Assembly (NCBI RefSeq): GCF_011044255.1
Contig: NZ_CP049107.1
Span: forward strand, 3,593,001-3,657,000
Direction: 5' to 3'
Length of the DNA stretch: 64,000 nt
Source of the DNA: Rhizorhabdus phycosphaerae
GTDB lineage: Bacteria; Pseudomonadota; Alphaproteobacteria; Sphingomonadales; Sphingomonadaceae
The position numbers and the translations under genes are program-made. This document shows, in pieces, positions 37,597 through 45,779 of this stretch. Below the pieces are notes generated by a model. It worked only from the letters and a program-made list of their open reading frames with translations, did no database searches and was not told where the DNA came from. How positions within the stretch are numbered: position 1 is the first letter of the stretch; every line of letters begins with the position of its first letter.

Positions 37597-38294
37597 TGAC
37601 ACGCGCTCGGGTATTGCTGGTTGAAGACGATGCGGCGCTGGCCGAACTGGTGAGCTGGCATCTCGAGCGCGAGGATTTCGAAGTCGAACGCACCGCCGAC
37701 GGCGAGGAAGCCATTCTCCTCGCCCGCGAGAATCCGCCGGATCTCGTGCTGCTCGACTGGATGATCGAGGGCGTCTCCGGCATCGAGGTGTGCCGCCAGC
37801 TGCGCCGCATGGGCGACACCGCCAACGTCCCCATCATCATGCTTACCGCGCGCGGCGAGGAAGAGGACCGTGTGCGCGGTCTGGAAACCGGCGCCGACGA
37901 CTATGTCACCAAGCCGTTCAGCCCGCGCGAGCTGGTCGCTCGCGTCGGCGCGGTCCTGCGCCGCGTGCGTCCGGCGCTGGCGGGTGAGCGCCTGTCCTAT
38001 GCCGATATCGAGATGGACACGGCCAGCCACCGCGTCCGGCGCGGCGGCGCGGCGATCAGCCTGGGGCCGACCGAGTTCCGCCTGCTCAAGCATTTCCTCG
38101 AGCATCCGGGCCGGGTCTTCTCGCGCGAGCGGCTGCTGGACTCGGTCTGGGGCCGCGACAGCGACATCGAGCCGCGCACCGTCGACGTGCATATCCGGCG
38201 GCTGCGCAAGGCGATCAACGTCGCCGATGCGCCCGATCTGATCCGCACGGTTCGTTCGGCGGGCTATGCGCTCGACAGCGAGGGGCTGTCCTGA
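37596..38294 (+). CDS. phoB: Phosphate response regulator PhoB
   Basis: The 232-residue OmpR-type regulator has an N-terminal receiver with Asp54 (LVLLDWMIEG) and the conserved Lys in YVTKPFSPRELVAR. The C-terminal winged helix reads LGPTEFRLLKHFLEHPGRVFSRERLLDSVWG then TVDVHIRRLRKAIN. It is translationally coupled to phoU, with the ATG at 37596 inside the phoU stop. It activates phosphate-acquisition genes by binding Pho boxes; I saw no clear Pho box upstream of phoR or phoU. Confidence 0.97.
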   Translation: MTRARVLLVEDDAALAELVSWHLEREDFEVERTADGEEAILLARENPPDLVLLDWMIEGVSGIEVCRQLRRMGDTANVPIIMLTARGEEEDRVRGLETGADDYVTKPFSPRELVARVGAVLRRVRPALAGERLSYADIEMDTASHRVRRGGAAISLGPTEFRLLKHFLEHPGRVFSRERLLDSVWGRDSDIEPRTVDVHIRRLRKAINVADAPDLIRTVRSAGYALDSEGLS

Positions 38295-38361
38295 CCTGGC
38301 TGTATTGCTAATATAATACGGTTGGACTATCCTGCGGGTCTTCGCCGCAGGAGAATGGCCC

Positions 38362-39417
38362 TTGTACAGTGAGAGCGACATCGATTCCGCCGTCGTCGCG
38401 GGCGTGCTGGCTCCGGAGGCCGCCGAGGCCTTTCGGACGCATGTCGCCGAGATGCGCGCGGTGCCGGCGGTCGATCAGGAGAGCTTCCGCTTCCTGACCG
38501 GCTTCAACGACATCTTCGTCGCGATCGCTGCCGCGCTCATGCTCGTCGCACTTGGCTGGATCGGCAATTCGGTGCGCCTTCTTGCGCAGAGCGGCGCCCC
38601 ATCGCCTCTCGCCGGCCTCGCGGTCGCGGGCGGCGCCTGGGGGCTGGCCGAATATTTCACCCGTCGGCGCCGGATGGCCTTGCCGAGCATATTGCTTCTG
38701 CTGGCCTTCACCGGTGGGCTGGGCGTCGGGACGATGATGCTGCTGTCGTCGCTGCTCGGTCTGGTGCCCGACGGCAACGACCGGGTCATGTCGCTGCTCG
38801 TGGCGGCCTCGGCAGCCGTGACGGCCGGTGGCGTGTGGCTGCATTGGCGCCGATTCCAGGTCCCGATCACGATCGCGGCCGTTGCGGCTGCACTCGCTGC
38901 GGTCTCGATCGGTCTCGTGCTGGCGGCGGTACCGGCGGTGGTGGACTATGTCTCGCCGCTGATCTTCCTGGCAGGCATTGCGGTGTTCGCGCTCGCCATG
39001 CGCTGGGACATGAGCGATCGCACGCGGACGACACGCCGGTCGGACGTGGCCTTCTGGCTGCACCTGCTCGCCGCGCCGATGCTGGTCCACCCGATCTTCT
39101 CGGCCTTCGGTCCGCGCAGCGATATCGGCGCTCCGCTGGTGATCCTGCTCTACTGTCTGCTCGGGCTCGTGGCGCTGGCGATCGACCGCCGCGCGCTGAT
39201 GGTCTCCGCGCTCGCCTATGTGCTTTACGCGATCGGACATCTGATCGATCAGGGCAGTGGCGATGGCGGCAGTTTCGGCATCACGGCCTTCGTGATCGGA
39301 TCGGCGCTGCTGCTGCTTTCCGCCTTCTGGACCGTCGCCCGTGCGCGGGTGGTCGACCGTCTGCCGGATGCGCTTGCAAGGCGCCTGCCGATGATCGACC
39401 GGCGGGTGACCGCCTGA
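38362..39417 (+). CDS. Multi-pass membrane protein of unknown function
   Basis: The 351-residue protein starts at TTG 38362, with AGGAGA about 8 bases upstream. It has roughly nine hydrophobic helices alternating with short loops, beginning about residue 45 (NDIFVAIAAALMLVALGWIGNS); the N-terminal 40 residues are soluble. The layout resembles DUF2157-type proteins, but I do not recognise a defining motif. It ends 4 bases before the convergent DUF2794 gene. No context gene suggests its function. Confidence 0.75.
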   Translation: MYSESDIDSAVVAGVLAPEAAEAFRTHVAEMRAVPAVDQESFRFLTGFNDIFVAIAAALMLVALGWIGNSVRLLAQSGAPSPLAGLAVAGGAWGLAEYFTRRRRMALPSILLLLAFTGGLGVGTMMLLSSLLGLVPDGNDRVMSLLVAASAAVTAGGVWLHWRRFQVPITIAAVAAALAAVSIGLVLAAVPAVVDYVSPLIFLAGIAVFALAMRWDMSDRTRTTRRSDVAFWLHLLAAPMLVHPIFSAFGPRSDIGAPLVILLYCLLGLVALAIDRRALMVSALAYVLYAIGHLIDQGSGDGGSFGITAFVIGSALLLLSAFWTVARARVVDRLPDALARRLPMIDRRVTA

Positions 39418-39421
39418 CGCC

Positions 39422-39757
39422 TCAGTCGTCGACCAGCTTCATCAGCCGGCGTTCGACCGGGGCGAGCACCGGCCCCAGTTCCTGCCCGCGCTTGAGCACG
39501 GCACCGCCTTCGCCGATCAGCGCCCACATGCCCTGGCGGTTGCGCAGGGCGGGGCGTTTTTCGATGCGATATTCGGGGCGCTCGGCGGCCCGGCGAAAGG
39601 CCGCGAAACAGGCCGCCTCCTTGCCGAGGTCGATCGCATAATCTTTCCACAGGCCGGCAGCGACCATACGCCCGTAGAGGTCGAGGATACGCATCAATTC
39701 CACCCGATCGAAGCCGACCTGCAGCGGCTTGCCGGGGAAGGGAGCGACGGTGCCCAT
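39422..39757 (-). CDS. DUF2794 protein
   Basis: The 111-residue protein has the alphaproteobacterial DUF2794 pattern: VGFDRVELMRILDLYGRMVAAGLWKDYAIDLGKEAACFAAFRRAAERPEYRIEKRPALRNRQGMWALI. It is a small soluble protein of unknown role. It starts at ATG 39757, sharing one base with the stop of the serine acetyltransferase gene (TGATG), so the two are co-translated. Confidence 0.93.
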   Translation of the reverse strand: MGTVAPFPGKPLQVGFDRVELMRILDLYGRMVAAGLWKDYAIDLGKEAACFAAFRRAAERPEYRIEKRPALRNRQGMWALIGEGGAVLKRGQELGPVLAPVERRLMKLVDD

Positions 39758-40458
39758 CAGGCGCGTTCGCGGTCCTCGTCGAGTTTCGCCCGCGCCGCGT
39801 CACGCTCGTCGATCAGCTCACCGATCCGGCCACGCAGCGTTTCCAGCTCGCAGCGAAGGATTTCCAGCTGCTGGGTCTGCGGGTCGAAGCGCTCGCTGCA
39901 TGCCGTGCCATAGGGAACGAAGCCCTTCTGATATTCGCGCGCGTCCACCAGCATCGGCCGGGCGGGTATGCCGACCACGACCTGCCCCTCGGCAACGTCC
40001 TTGGTGACGACCGCATTGGCGCCGACCCGCGCCCGCGGTCCGATCATGATCGGGCCAAGGATGGCGGCGCCGAGGCTGATGATTGCACCGTCGCCTATCG
40101 TCGGGTGGCGCTTGCCGCCCTGGCCGTTGGTAGGGTTGGTGCCACCGAGGGTCGAGCCCTGATACATGGTGACGTTGTCGCCGATGACCGCCGTCTCGCC
40201 GATCACCACGAATCCATGATCGATGAACAGGTTGCGGCCGATCTGCGCGCCCGGATGGATATCGATCGCGGTCAGCATGCGCGCGACATGGTTCACGAAC
40301 CGGGCGAGGAAGAACAGCTCGGCCTGGAAGAGCCAGTGCGCGACCCGGTGCAGACCCAGCGCCCAGACGCCGGGGTAGAGCAATATCTCCCACCGAGAGC
40401 GCGGGGCAGGATCGCGGGCCTTGATCGAGTCGAGATAGGAAATGAGAGAGTCGAACAT
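39757..40458 (-). CDS. cysE: Serine O-acetyltransferase (EpsC/CysE type)
   Basis: The 233-residue protein starts with ATG 40458. The left-handed beta-helix hexapeptide repeat is plain: IDIHPGAQIGRNLFIDHGFVVIGETAVIGDNVTMYQGSTLGG then GKRHPTIGDGAIISLGAAILGP. Catalytic His and Asp lie in the IDIHPGA and DHGFVVIGE segments. It transfers acetyl from acetyl-CoA to serine, giving O-acetylserine for cysteine synthesis. It is the shorter EpsC-like form (no long N-terminal helical domain). A 30-residue charged helical tail (EILRCELETLRGRIGELIDERDAARAK) extends the C-terminus. Confidence 0.93.
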   Translation of the reverse strand: MFDSLISYLDSIKARDPAPRSRWEILLYPGVWALGLHRVAHWLFQAELFFLARFVNHVARMLTAIDIHPGAQIGRNLFIDHGFVVIGETAVIGDNVTMYQGSTLGGTNPTNGQGGKRHPTIGDGAIISLGAAILGPIMIGPRARVGANAVVTKDVAEGQVVVGIPARPMLVDAREYQKGFVPYGTACSERFDPQTQQLEILRCELETLRGRIGELIDERDAARAKLDEDRERA

Positions 40459-40585
40459 CGCAGGTCCTTCAGGCCCGTTCCCGGCAAGAGCGCAATATAG
40501 GCGCGAAGGTTCCGCCTGCAAAGATGTTCCTGAGCGGTACGTAGTAGAGCGGGCCGGATGCGCCCGAAGGATCGGGGTCTGCGGG

Positions 40586-40612
40586 GCGCCGGCCGCAAGG
40601 CACGGCCGGCGC
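40586..40612 (-). terminator. GC hairpin downstream of ahpD
   Basis: A perfect 10-base-pair stem, GCGCCGGCCG and CGGCCGGCGC, with a 7-base loop, sits 10 bases beyond the ahpD stop and upstream of cysE. It should stop or slow ahpD transcripts. There is no T-run, so it may act by a factor-dependent route. Confidence 0.5.
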
Positions 40613-40621
40613 TGCCGGAGG

Positions 40622-41143
40622 TCAGACGGCGGTCGCGTGAACCGTCGCGGCGGCCTTCATGACGGCGCCGACGCGGGCAGCGGTCTGGATCACGTCGGAT
40701 CCGACGCCATGCTGGCGCAGCACTTTTTCATGGCTGTCGATGCACATGCCGCAGCCGTTCATGGCCGAGACGGCGAGGCTGAACAGCTCGAAATCGTCCT
40801 TTTCGATGCCGGGCGAGCCGATCACGTTCATCCGCAGCTTCGCCGGCATCTGCCCATAGTCCTTGTTCGAGGCGAGATGGACGAAGCGATAATAGACATT
40901 GTTCATCGCCATCACGGCGGCCGATGCGCGGGCGGCGTTGGCGGCTTCCGGGCTCAGCTTGCCGGCGACCTCGGCTTCGGTTGCGTCGACGATCGGCTTG
41001 TAGCCGGTGCCATGCGCGCAGGCGAGCAGAAGGCCATATTTGCGCTGGTCGGTCAGCGTCTGGTCACCGAGCAGCGACCCGACGTTGAGCCGGATATCCT
41101 TGGCATAATCCGGCAGCGAGTCAGAAAATTCCTTGAGCGACAT
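40622..41143 (-). CDS. ahpD: Alkyl hydroperoxide reductase AhpD
   Basis: The 173-residue protein starts with ATG 41143. The carboxymuconolactone-decarboxylase-fold motif NGCGMCIDSHE (Cys131, Cys134, His138) is the disulfide-relay site of AhpD. It reduces oxidised AhpC through a lipoyl relay. It sits 132 bases after ahpC, separated by a terminator-like hairpin, so the two are co-transcribed with attenuation or from partly separate promoters. Confidence 0.95.
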   Translation of the reverse strand: MSLKEFSDSLPDYAKDIRLNVGSLLGDQTLTDQRKYGLLLACAHGTGYKPIVDATEAEVAGKLSPEAANAARASAAVMAMNNVYYRFVHLASNKDYGQMPAKLRMNVIGSPGIEKDDFELFSLAVSAMNGCGMCIDSHEKVLRQHGVGSDVIQTAARVGAVMKAAATVHATAV

Positions 41144-41182
41144 CGGATGTTCCTCAACTATTCGGGTGAAATCGGCGGGCAA

Positions 41183-41224
41183 GAAAAAGGGGCGCGGCGA
41201 TCGGCTACCGACCCGCCGCGCCCC
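41183..41224 (-). terminator. Intrinsic terminator after ahpC (between ahpC and ahpD)
   Basis: On the minus strand the transcript reads an 11-base-pair stem, GGGGCGCGGCG paired with CGCCGCGCCCC (41189-41224), followed directly by TTTTTCTT. This is a full rho-independent terminator 52 bases after the ahpC stop. Read-through would supply ahpD. Confidence 0.75.
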
Positions 41225-41275
41225 CCTTCACCGGGCCGCGATGACGCGGCCCGGCCTGGCTGCCCGGAAAGGGGG

Positions 41276-41821
41276 TCAGGCAGCCGGCTTCAGAACCTCT
41301 TCGCCGGCCTTCCAGTTGCACGGGCACAGCTCGTCGGTCTGCAGCGCGTCGAGAACGCGCAGCGCCTCGGCCGGGTTGCGGCCCTGGTTCAGGCCGTTGA
41401 CCGTGACGTGCTGGATCACGTTGTGCGGGTCGACGATGTAGGTCGCGCGATAGGTCACGCCGGCCTCCGGATCGACGATGCCCAGCGCGTTCGACAGCTT
41501 CTTCTGGTTGTCGGCGATCCAGGGGAAGTCGCAGGCGGCCAGACGCTCATCCGACTTGCGCCAGGCGAAGTGGACGAAATCGGTGTCGGTCGACGCGCCG
41601 ATCAGGACGGCGTCACGATCCTCGAAATCCTTCTTCAGCTCATTGTAGCCGATGATTTCGGTCGGGCAGATGAAGGTGAAGTCCTTCGGCCAGAAGAACA
41701 CGACCTTCCACTTGCCACCGGTGTCGCCGGTGTCGATCGTCTCGCCCGCAGGCAGAGCCGAAATCCCCTGCTGGACCGGAAGGACGAAGGCGGGAAACTT
41801 GTCACCAACGGTAAGAGCCAC
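41276..41821 (-). CDS. ahpC: Peroxiredoxin AhpC
   Basis: The 181-residue protein starts at GTG 41821, with AGGAGA at a good distance; the frame upstream is not coding-like. The peroxidatic cysteine Cys52 is in FTFICPTE, and the resolving Cys166/Cys168 are in ELCPCNWKAGEEV. It reduces hydrogen peroxide and alkyl hydroperoxides. It is divergent from oxyR across a 105-base gap and followed by an intrinsic terminator and ahpD. Confidence 0.96.
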   Translation of the reverse strand: MALTVGDKFPAFVLPVQQGISALPAGETIDTGDTGGKWKVVFFWPKDFTFICPTEIIGYNELKKDFEDRDAVLIGASTDTDFVHFAWRKSDERLAACDFPWIADNQKKLSNALGIVDPEAGVTYRATYIVDPHNVIQHVTVNGLNQGRNPAEALRVLDALQTDELCPCNWKAGEEVLKPAA

Positions 41822-41926
41822 AATGATTCTCCTATGCACAGGGTAGGTTGGAGCCGGCTGAATGGCAGGGTGGACGTCAACGTGCAAATTGATTATTTCT
41901 CGCCAATTGATCGATAGAGGCGATGA
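41822..41926. promoter_or_regulatory. ahpC/oxyR divergent promoter region
   Basis: This 105-base gap separates the GTG of ahpC from the ATG of oxyR. It holds direct AATTGAT repeats at 41887-41893 and 41905-41911, 18 bases apart, near the oxyR end. They are candidate OxyR half-sites. TTGACG on the minus strand (about 41875-41880) could serve as the ahpC -35. A standard OxyR consensus is not clear. Confidence 0.45.
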
Positions 41927-42826
41927 ATGGCAACCTATCTTCCGACGCTGAAGCAGCTGCAATATCTCGTCGCGCTCAAGGATCACGGCCATTTTGGCCG
42001 CGCGGCCGAGGCCTGTTTCGTGACCCAGTCGACGCTGTCCGCCGGCCTTCGCGAGCTGGAATCGCTGATCGGCATCACTCTGGTCGAGCGCACCCGCCGC
42101 GTCGTGCGCTTCACTCCGCTCGGGCTGCGCATCGCCGAGAAGGCGCAGCGCGTGCTGCGCGAGGCGGAAGAACTGGGCGATCTCGCGCGGGCGGCCGGCA
42201 AGCCGCTGTCGGGCGACCTGCGCATGGGGGTCATCCCCACCATCGCGCCTTTCCTGCTGCCGCGCATCCTGCCGAAGCTCCGCGCCGCCTGGCCCGACCT
42301 CAAGCTCTACCTGCGTGAGGAGACGACGAGCGCCGCCTGTGACTCGCTCCATCGCGGTCATCTCGACTGCGTGTTGCTCGCCTTGCCCTATCATTGCGGT
42401 GACGTGGAATCGGTCGACCTGTTCCTCGACCGGCTGTTCGTCGCCTATCCCGAGGGGGAGATGGACGCGCTGTCGGCGAACATCAGCGCCGACGACATCG
42501 ATGAGAGCCGCCTCCTCCTGCTGGAGGACGGCCACTGCCTGAAGGACCACGCACTCGCGGCCTGCAACCGCCCCGAGCTGCGCGCCGAGGCGGCGATGCT
42601 GGGCACCTCGCTCCACACGCTGGTGCAGATGGTCGACAATGGGCTGGGCGTCACCCTGCTGCCGAAGATGGCGCTGGATGCCGGCATTTTGGAGAACACC
42701 CATGTTCAGGCCAAGCCCCTCTCCGCCGACCACCCGGCCCGCCGCATTGCCCTCGCCTGGCGCCGCGGCAGCCCGCGCGAGAAGGAGTTCCGCCTGCTGG
42801 CGGACGCGCTGCGGGGTGTGGAGTAA
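41927..42826 (+). CDS. oxyR: Peroxide-sensing regulator OxyR
   Basis: The 299-residue LysR-type protein has an N-terminal winged helix (LPTLKQLQYLVALKDHGHFGRAAEACFVTQSTLSAGLRELE) and a C-terminal sensor with the redox pair Cys204 and Cys213 in LLLEDGHCLKDHALAAC. This nine-residue spacing equals the E. coli OxyR pair Cys199/Cys208. It activates antioxidant genes on disulfide formation. Its divergent partner is ahpC, the standard arrangement. Confidence 0.95.
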   Translation: MATYLPTLKQLQYLVALKDHGHFGRAAEACFVTQSTLSAGLRELESLIGITLVERTRRVVRFTPLGLRIAEKAQRVLREAEELGDLARAAGKPLSGDLRMGVIPTIAPFLLPRILPKLRAAWPDLKLYLREETTSAACDSLHRGHLDCVLLALPYHCGDVESVDLFLDRLFVAYPEGEMDALSANISADDIDESRLLLLEDGHCLKDHALAACNRPELRAEAAMLGTSLHTLVQMVDNGLGVTLLPKMALDAGILENTHVQAKPLSADHPARRIALAWRRGSPREKEFRLLADALRGVE

Positions 42827-42858
42827 GCGCGGGTTAAGACGCTAGCCGGGAGGGCGGG

Positions 42859-43545
42859 GTGTACAGGCTTTTCATCGGCAACAAGAATTACTCGTCCTGG
42901 TCGCTGCGCCCCTGGATATTGATGCGCCAGCTGGGGATCCGGTTCGAGGAGGTCCTTGTCCCGTTCGGAGAGGGCGCCTTCGACGCCTTTTCGCCGACGG
43001 GGAAGGTGCCCTGCCTGGTGGATGGCACCTCGGTGATATGGGACTCGCTGGCCATCGCCGAATATCTTGCCGAGCAAAACCCAGCAGTCTGGCCAGCCGA
43101 TCGCGAGGCACGCGCTTGGGCGCGCTGCGCGGCGGCCGAGATGCACTCCGGCTTTTCGGCCTTACGCGAGGTCTGCACGATGAACTGCGGCATCCGTGTC
43201 CAGCTGAAAGAGCGGCCGCCTGCGCTCGACCGCGACATCGCGCGCATTGCGAGCCTGTGGAGCGAAGGTCTGTCGCGTTTCGGCGGACCCTGGCTCGCCG
43301 GCCCCGACTTCTCCGCCGTGGACGCCTTCTTCGCCCCGGTCGCCTTCCGCTTCCAGACCTATGGAATAGCGCTGGACAAGCTATGCGACAGCTACGCCCG
43401 GCGCCTGCTCGATCTGCCGGATATGAAGGCATGGTATTCGGCGGCACTGGCCGAACCCTATCGCGACCCTCCGCATGAGGAAGAGGCTCTGCGGGCGGGG
43501 GTTATCCTTCAGGACCTTCGGCAATTAAACGAAGACAGTAACTAA
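42859..43545 (+). CDS. Glutathione S-transferase
   Basis: The 228-residue protein starts with GTG 42859, with GGGAGGGCGGG nearby. The thioredoxin-fold domain (YRLFIGNKNYSSWSLRPWILMRQLGI) resembles the YfcF/maleylacetoacetate-type GST: the SSWSLRPWI motif holds the serine that activates glutathione. A cis-proline segment (GKVPCLVDG) and WDSLAIAEYLAEQNP follow, then an all-helical C-domain. It lies 32 bases after oxyR. It might replace maleylacetoacetate isomerase for the tyrosine pathway, but that is speculation. Confidence 0.88.
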   Translation: MYRLFIGNKNYSSWSLRPWILMRQLGIRFEEVLVPFGEGAFDAFSPTGKVPCLVDGTSVIWDSLAIAEYLAEQNPAVWPADREARAWARCAAAEMHSGFSALREVCTMNCGIRVQLKERPPALDRDIARIASLWSEGLSRFGGPWLAGPDFSAVDAFFAPVAFRFQTYGIALDKLCDSYARRLLDLPDMKAWYSAALAEPYRDPPHEEEALRAGVILQDLRQLNEDSN

Positions 43546-43627
43546 GGGGAATTGGTGCACAATCCTGATTTCACGGCAACATGGGAAGTGCACCCTCGTC
43601 CGAACTGATGCCTCGATTGCCCCCCCT

Positions 43628-44965
43628 TCAGCGCCGCCCTTCGAGATAATCGTTGAGCACCTCGTGGAAGAAGCGCACCCGCGTTTCCTGCCCGGTCAGA
43701 TAGGCGTCGCGATAGCCGCGTGAGTGCATGCCGCGTTGCATGCCTTCGGCCAGCATCATGTCCTGATAGACGATCTGCCCTTCGATTTCGGGCACGCCGC
43801 GGCCATTGTCGAAGTCGCGGACCTGCATCTCCGCCTCGCGCAGCGGCTGGGGGCCGGCCATGATCGATTCCACTTCGGTCTGCCCTTCGACAGGGAAGGC
43901 CATGCACCACAGGTCGAAGGTGCATTTTCCGGGGTCCTCCGGATGGGGTTCGGTCCGGAAGAAGATGAGATTGTCGGGCAGGAAGCTGATCGTGACGTTG
44001 GGGAAGATCACCGTGTGCGGGCTGTCTGTGATCTCCTCGTCGTCCATATGCTCATAATGGACATAGCCGCGCTCGCGCCACAGCCGCTTCTTCGCCGCCT
44101 TCAGATCGAGCCAGCCCTGCATCGCCTTGGTCTCGTAATCGGGATAGGTGTCCGGATCGATGTCCCACTGGCGCAGGATATGATCGAACGGGTGCGGCAC
44201 GCCCTCGGGCAGGCGGTCGCTGAGCGAGGGGCGCATCGGCTGCACGGTACGGCCATGGCCGTTGGGGTACATCTCGTGCCGCGCGGTATCGACGTCCTGG
44301 TCGATCCACGGCGGGACCTGCGGGTGGGCGGTTCGGGTGTGGTAGCTCTCCGAGAAATTGTCGGTCGCGAACTTCCAGTTGGTGTTGAGGTTGATCTTCA
44401 TCCAGAAGACGCGGACAGCCGTCTCCATCGGGTAGTTCTTGTAGAGCTCGGGAATGGGCGCGAGATAGTCGAGCAGCGCTGGCGCCTCGTCGTCCATCGT
44501 GTACCAGACGAAGCCGCCCCATATGTCGCAGCGCAGCTCGCGCAGGCGCAGCTTGCCGCAGGGATTGCCCTGCGGGAAATCATGCGCGTCCTGGGCATGT
44601 TCGAGCAGCCCGTCCTTGCCCCATTTCCAGCCATGATAGGGGCAGTGAAAGGCCTCGGTGCTCGAACTCGCATCGGTCAGCCGCATGCCGCGATGCCCGC
44701 ACGCATTGTAAAAGGCGCGGATCGAGCCGTCGTCCTGGCGGATGCAGATGACGCTCTCGTGCCGGAAGTCGTGCACGACATAGTCGCCCGGCTCCTCCAG
44801 TTCCGCAGTGCGCCCGGCGACGTGCCAGATGCGCGTCCACATATGCTCCCATTCGCGCTCCATGAAGTCGCGGCTGGTGTAGCGGTCCCCGGTGATCGGA
44901 TCGCCGCGCAGATTGGCGGGATCGCGACCGTCGATGGTCAGGGGATGGAGATCGGGCTGGCCCAT
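43628..44965 (-). CDS. Rieske aromatic ring-hydroxylating oxygenase alpha subunit (copy 2)
   Basis: The 445-residue protein starts with ATG 44965. The Rieske site is Cys89-x-His91-x16-Cys108-x2-His111, and the iron-binding motif ESYHTRTAH has His209 and His214. It is a close paralogue of the protein at 21590-22918; the residues around the active sites (DNFSESYHTRTAHPQVPPWI) are identical. It is downstream of the SDR gene on the same strand and converges on GST. Electron-transfer partners are not encoded here. Likely substrate: an aromatic or related hydrophobic compound, unspecified. Confidence 0.92.
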   Translation of the reverse strand: MGQPDLHPLTIDGRDPANLRGDPITGDRYTSRDFMEREWEHMWTRIWHVAGRTAELEEPGDYVVHDFRHESVICIRQDDGSIRAFYNACGHRGMRLTDASSSTEAFHCPYHGWKWGKDGLLEHAQDAHDFPQGNPCGKLRLRELRCDIWGGFVWYTMDDEAPALLDYLAPIPELYKNYPMETAVRVFWMKINLNTNWKFATDNFSESYHTRTAHPQVPPWIDQDVDTARHEMYPNGHGRTVQPMRPSLSDRLPEGVPHPFDHILRQWDIDPDTYPDYETKAMQGWLDLKAAKKRLWRERGYVHYEHMDDEEITDSPHTVIFPNVTISFLPDNLIFFRTEPHPEDPGKCTFDLWCMAFPVEGQTEVESIMAGPQPLREAEMQVRDFDNGRGVPEIEGQIVYQDMMLAEGMQRGMHSRGYRDAYLTGQETRVRFFHEVLNDYLEGRR

Positions 44966-44994
44966 GGCGGCACTCCTTCAGATGGTCGGGTGCA

Positions 44995-45756
44995 TCACTG
45001 GGCGGTCAGGCCGCCGTCCACGGTGAATTCGCCGCCGGTCACATATTTGGCGGCATCGGAAGCGAGGAAGCTGATCATCGCGGCGATGTCGTCGGGCTCG
45101 CCCATGCGGCCCATCGGGATCGCGGCGTTGATCGCGTCATACTGGTCCGGATTGTCCTTGATCGCGACCTGCTGCATGTCGGTCCAGATCACGCCGGGCT
45201 GCACCGAATTGACCCGGATATTCTCCTTGGCGCACTCCATCGCGATCGCCTTGGTCATGATCCGGACGCCGCCCTTGGATGCGGCATAGGCGGCGGCGCC
45301 GGGGATGCCGACGAGGCCCGCGACCGACGACAGGTTGACGATCGATCCGCCGCGCCCCTGCACGCGCATCTGCTTCAGCGCGGCGCGGCAGCCGAGATAG
45401 ACGCTGCTCAGATTGACGTCGATCTGGCGCTGCCAGTCGGCTGGCTCCAGCGCGTCCATCCACTTCAGGACCGCGATGCCGGCATTGTTGACGAGGATGT
45501 CGAGCCCGCCGAAGCGCTCGACCGTCGCCGCGACGACCGCATCCCAGCCGGCGGCGTCGGTCACGTCCTGCGGCAGGGCTGCTACCTCATGGCCCTCGGC
45601 GCGCAGTTCCTCCGCACGCGCGGCGACCGCATCGGCGGCGATGTCGGTGATCATCACCTTCGCCCCGGCCCGCGCCATCATCCGCGCGGTCGCGAAGCCC
45701 AGGCCCATTTCGGATGCGGCGCCCGTGACCAGAGCCGTCTTGCCTTGCAATGTCAT
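44995..45756 (-). CDS. Short-chain dehydrogenase/reductase
   Basis: The 253-residue protein starts with ATG 45756. Standard SDR motifs are present: TGAASEMGLGFA (dinucleotide site, TGxxxxxG), NNAGIAVL, SSVAGLVG with the catalytic Ser, YAASKGG (Tyr and Lys) and VQPGVIWTDM. It probably oxidises a hydroxyl group with NAD(P). It lies between the Rieske gene and the SnoaL gene in one strand, 23 bases downstream of the SnoaL stop, which suggests a linked catabolic pathway. Confidence 0.92.
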   Translation of the reverse strand: MTLQGKTALVTGAASEMGLGFATARMMARAGAKVMITDIAADAVAARAEELRAEGHEVAALPQDVTDAAGWDAVVAATVERFGGLDILVNNAGIAVLKWMDALEPADWQRQIDVNLSSVYLGCRAALKQMRVQGRGGSIVNLSSVAGLVGIPGAAAYAASKGGVRIMTKAIAMECAKENIRVNSVQPGVIWTDMQQVAIKDNPDQYDAINAAIPMGRMGEPDDIAAMISFLASDAAKYVTGGEFTVDGGLTAQ

Positions 45757-45779
45757 AGTTCGAAGATCCTTGTGGTAAT

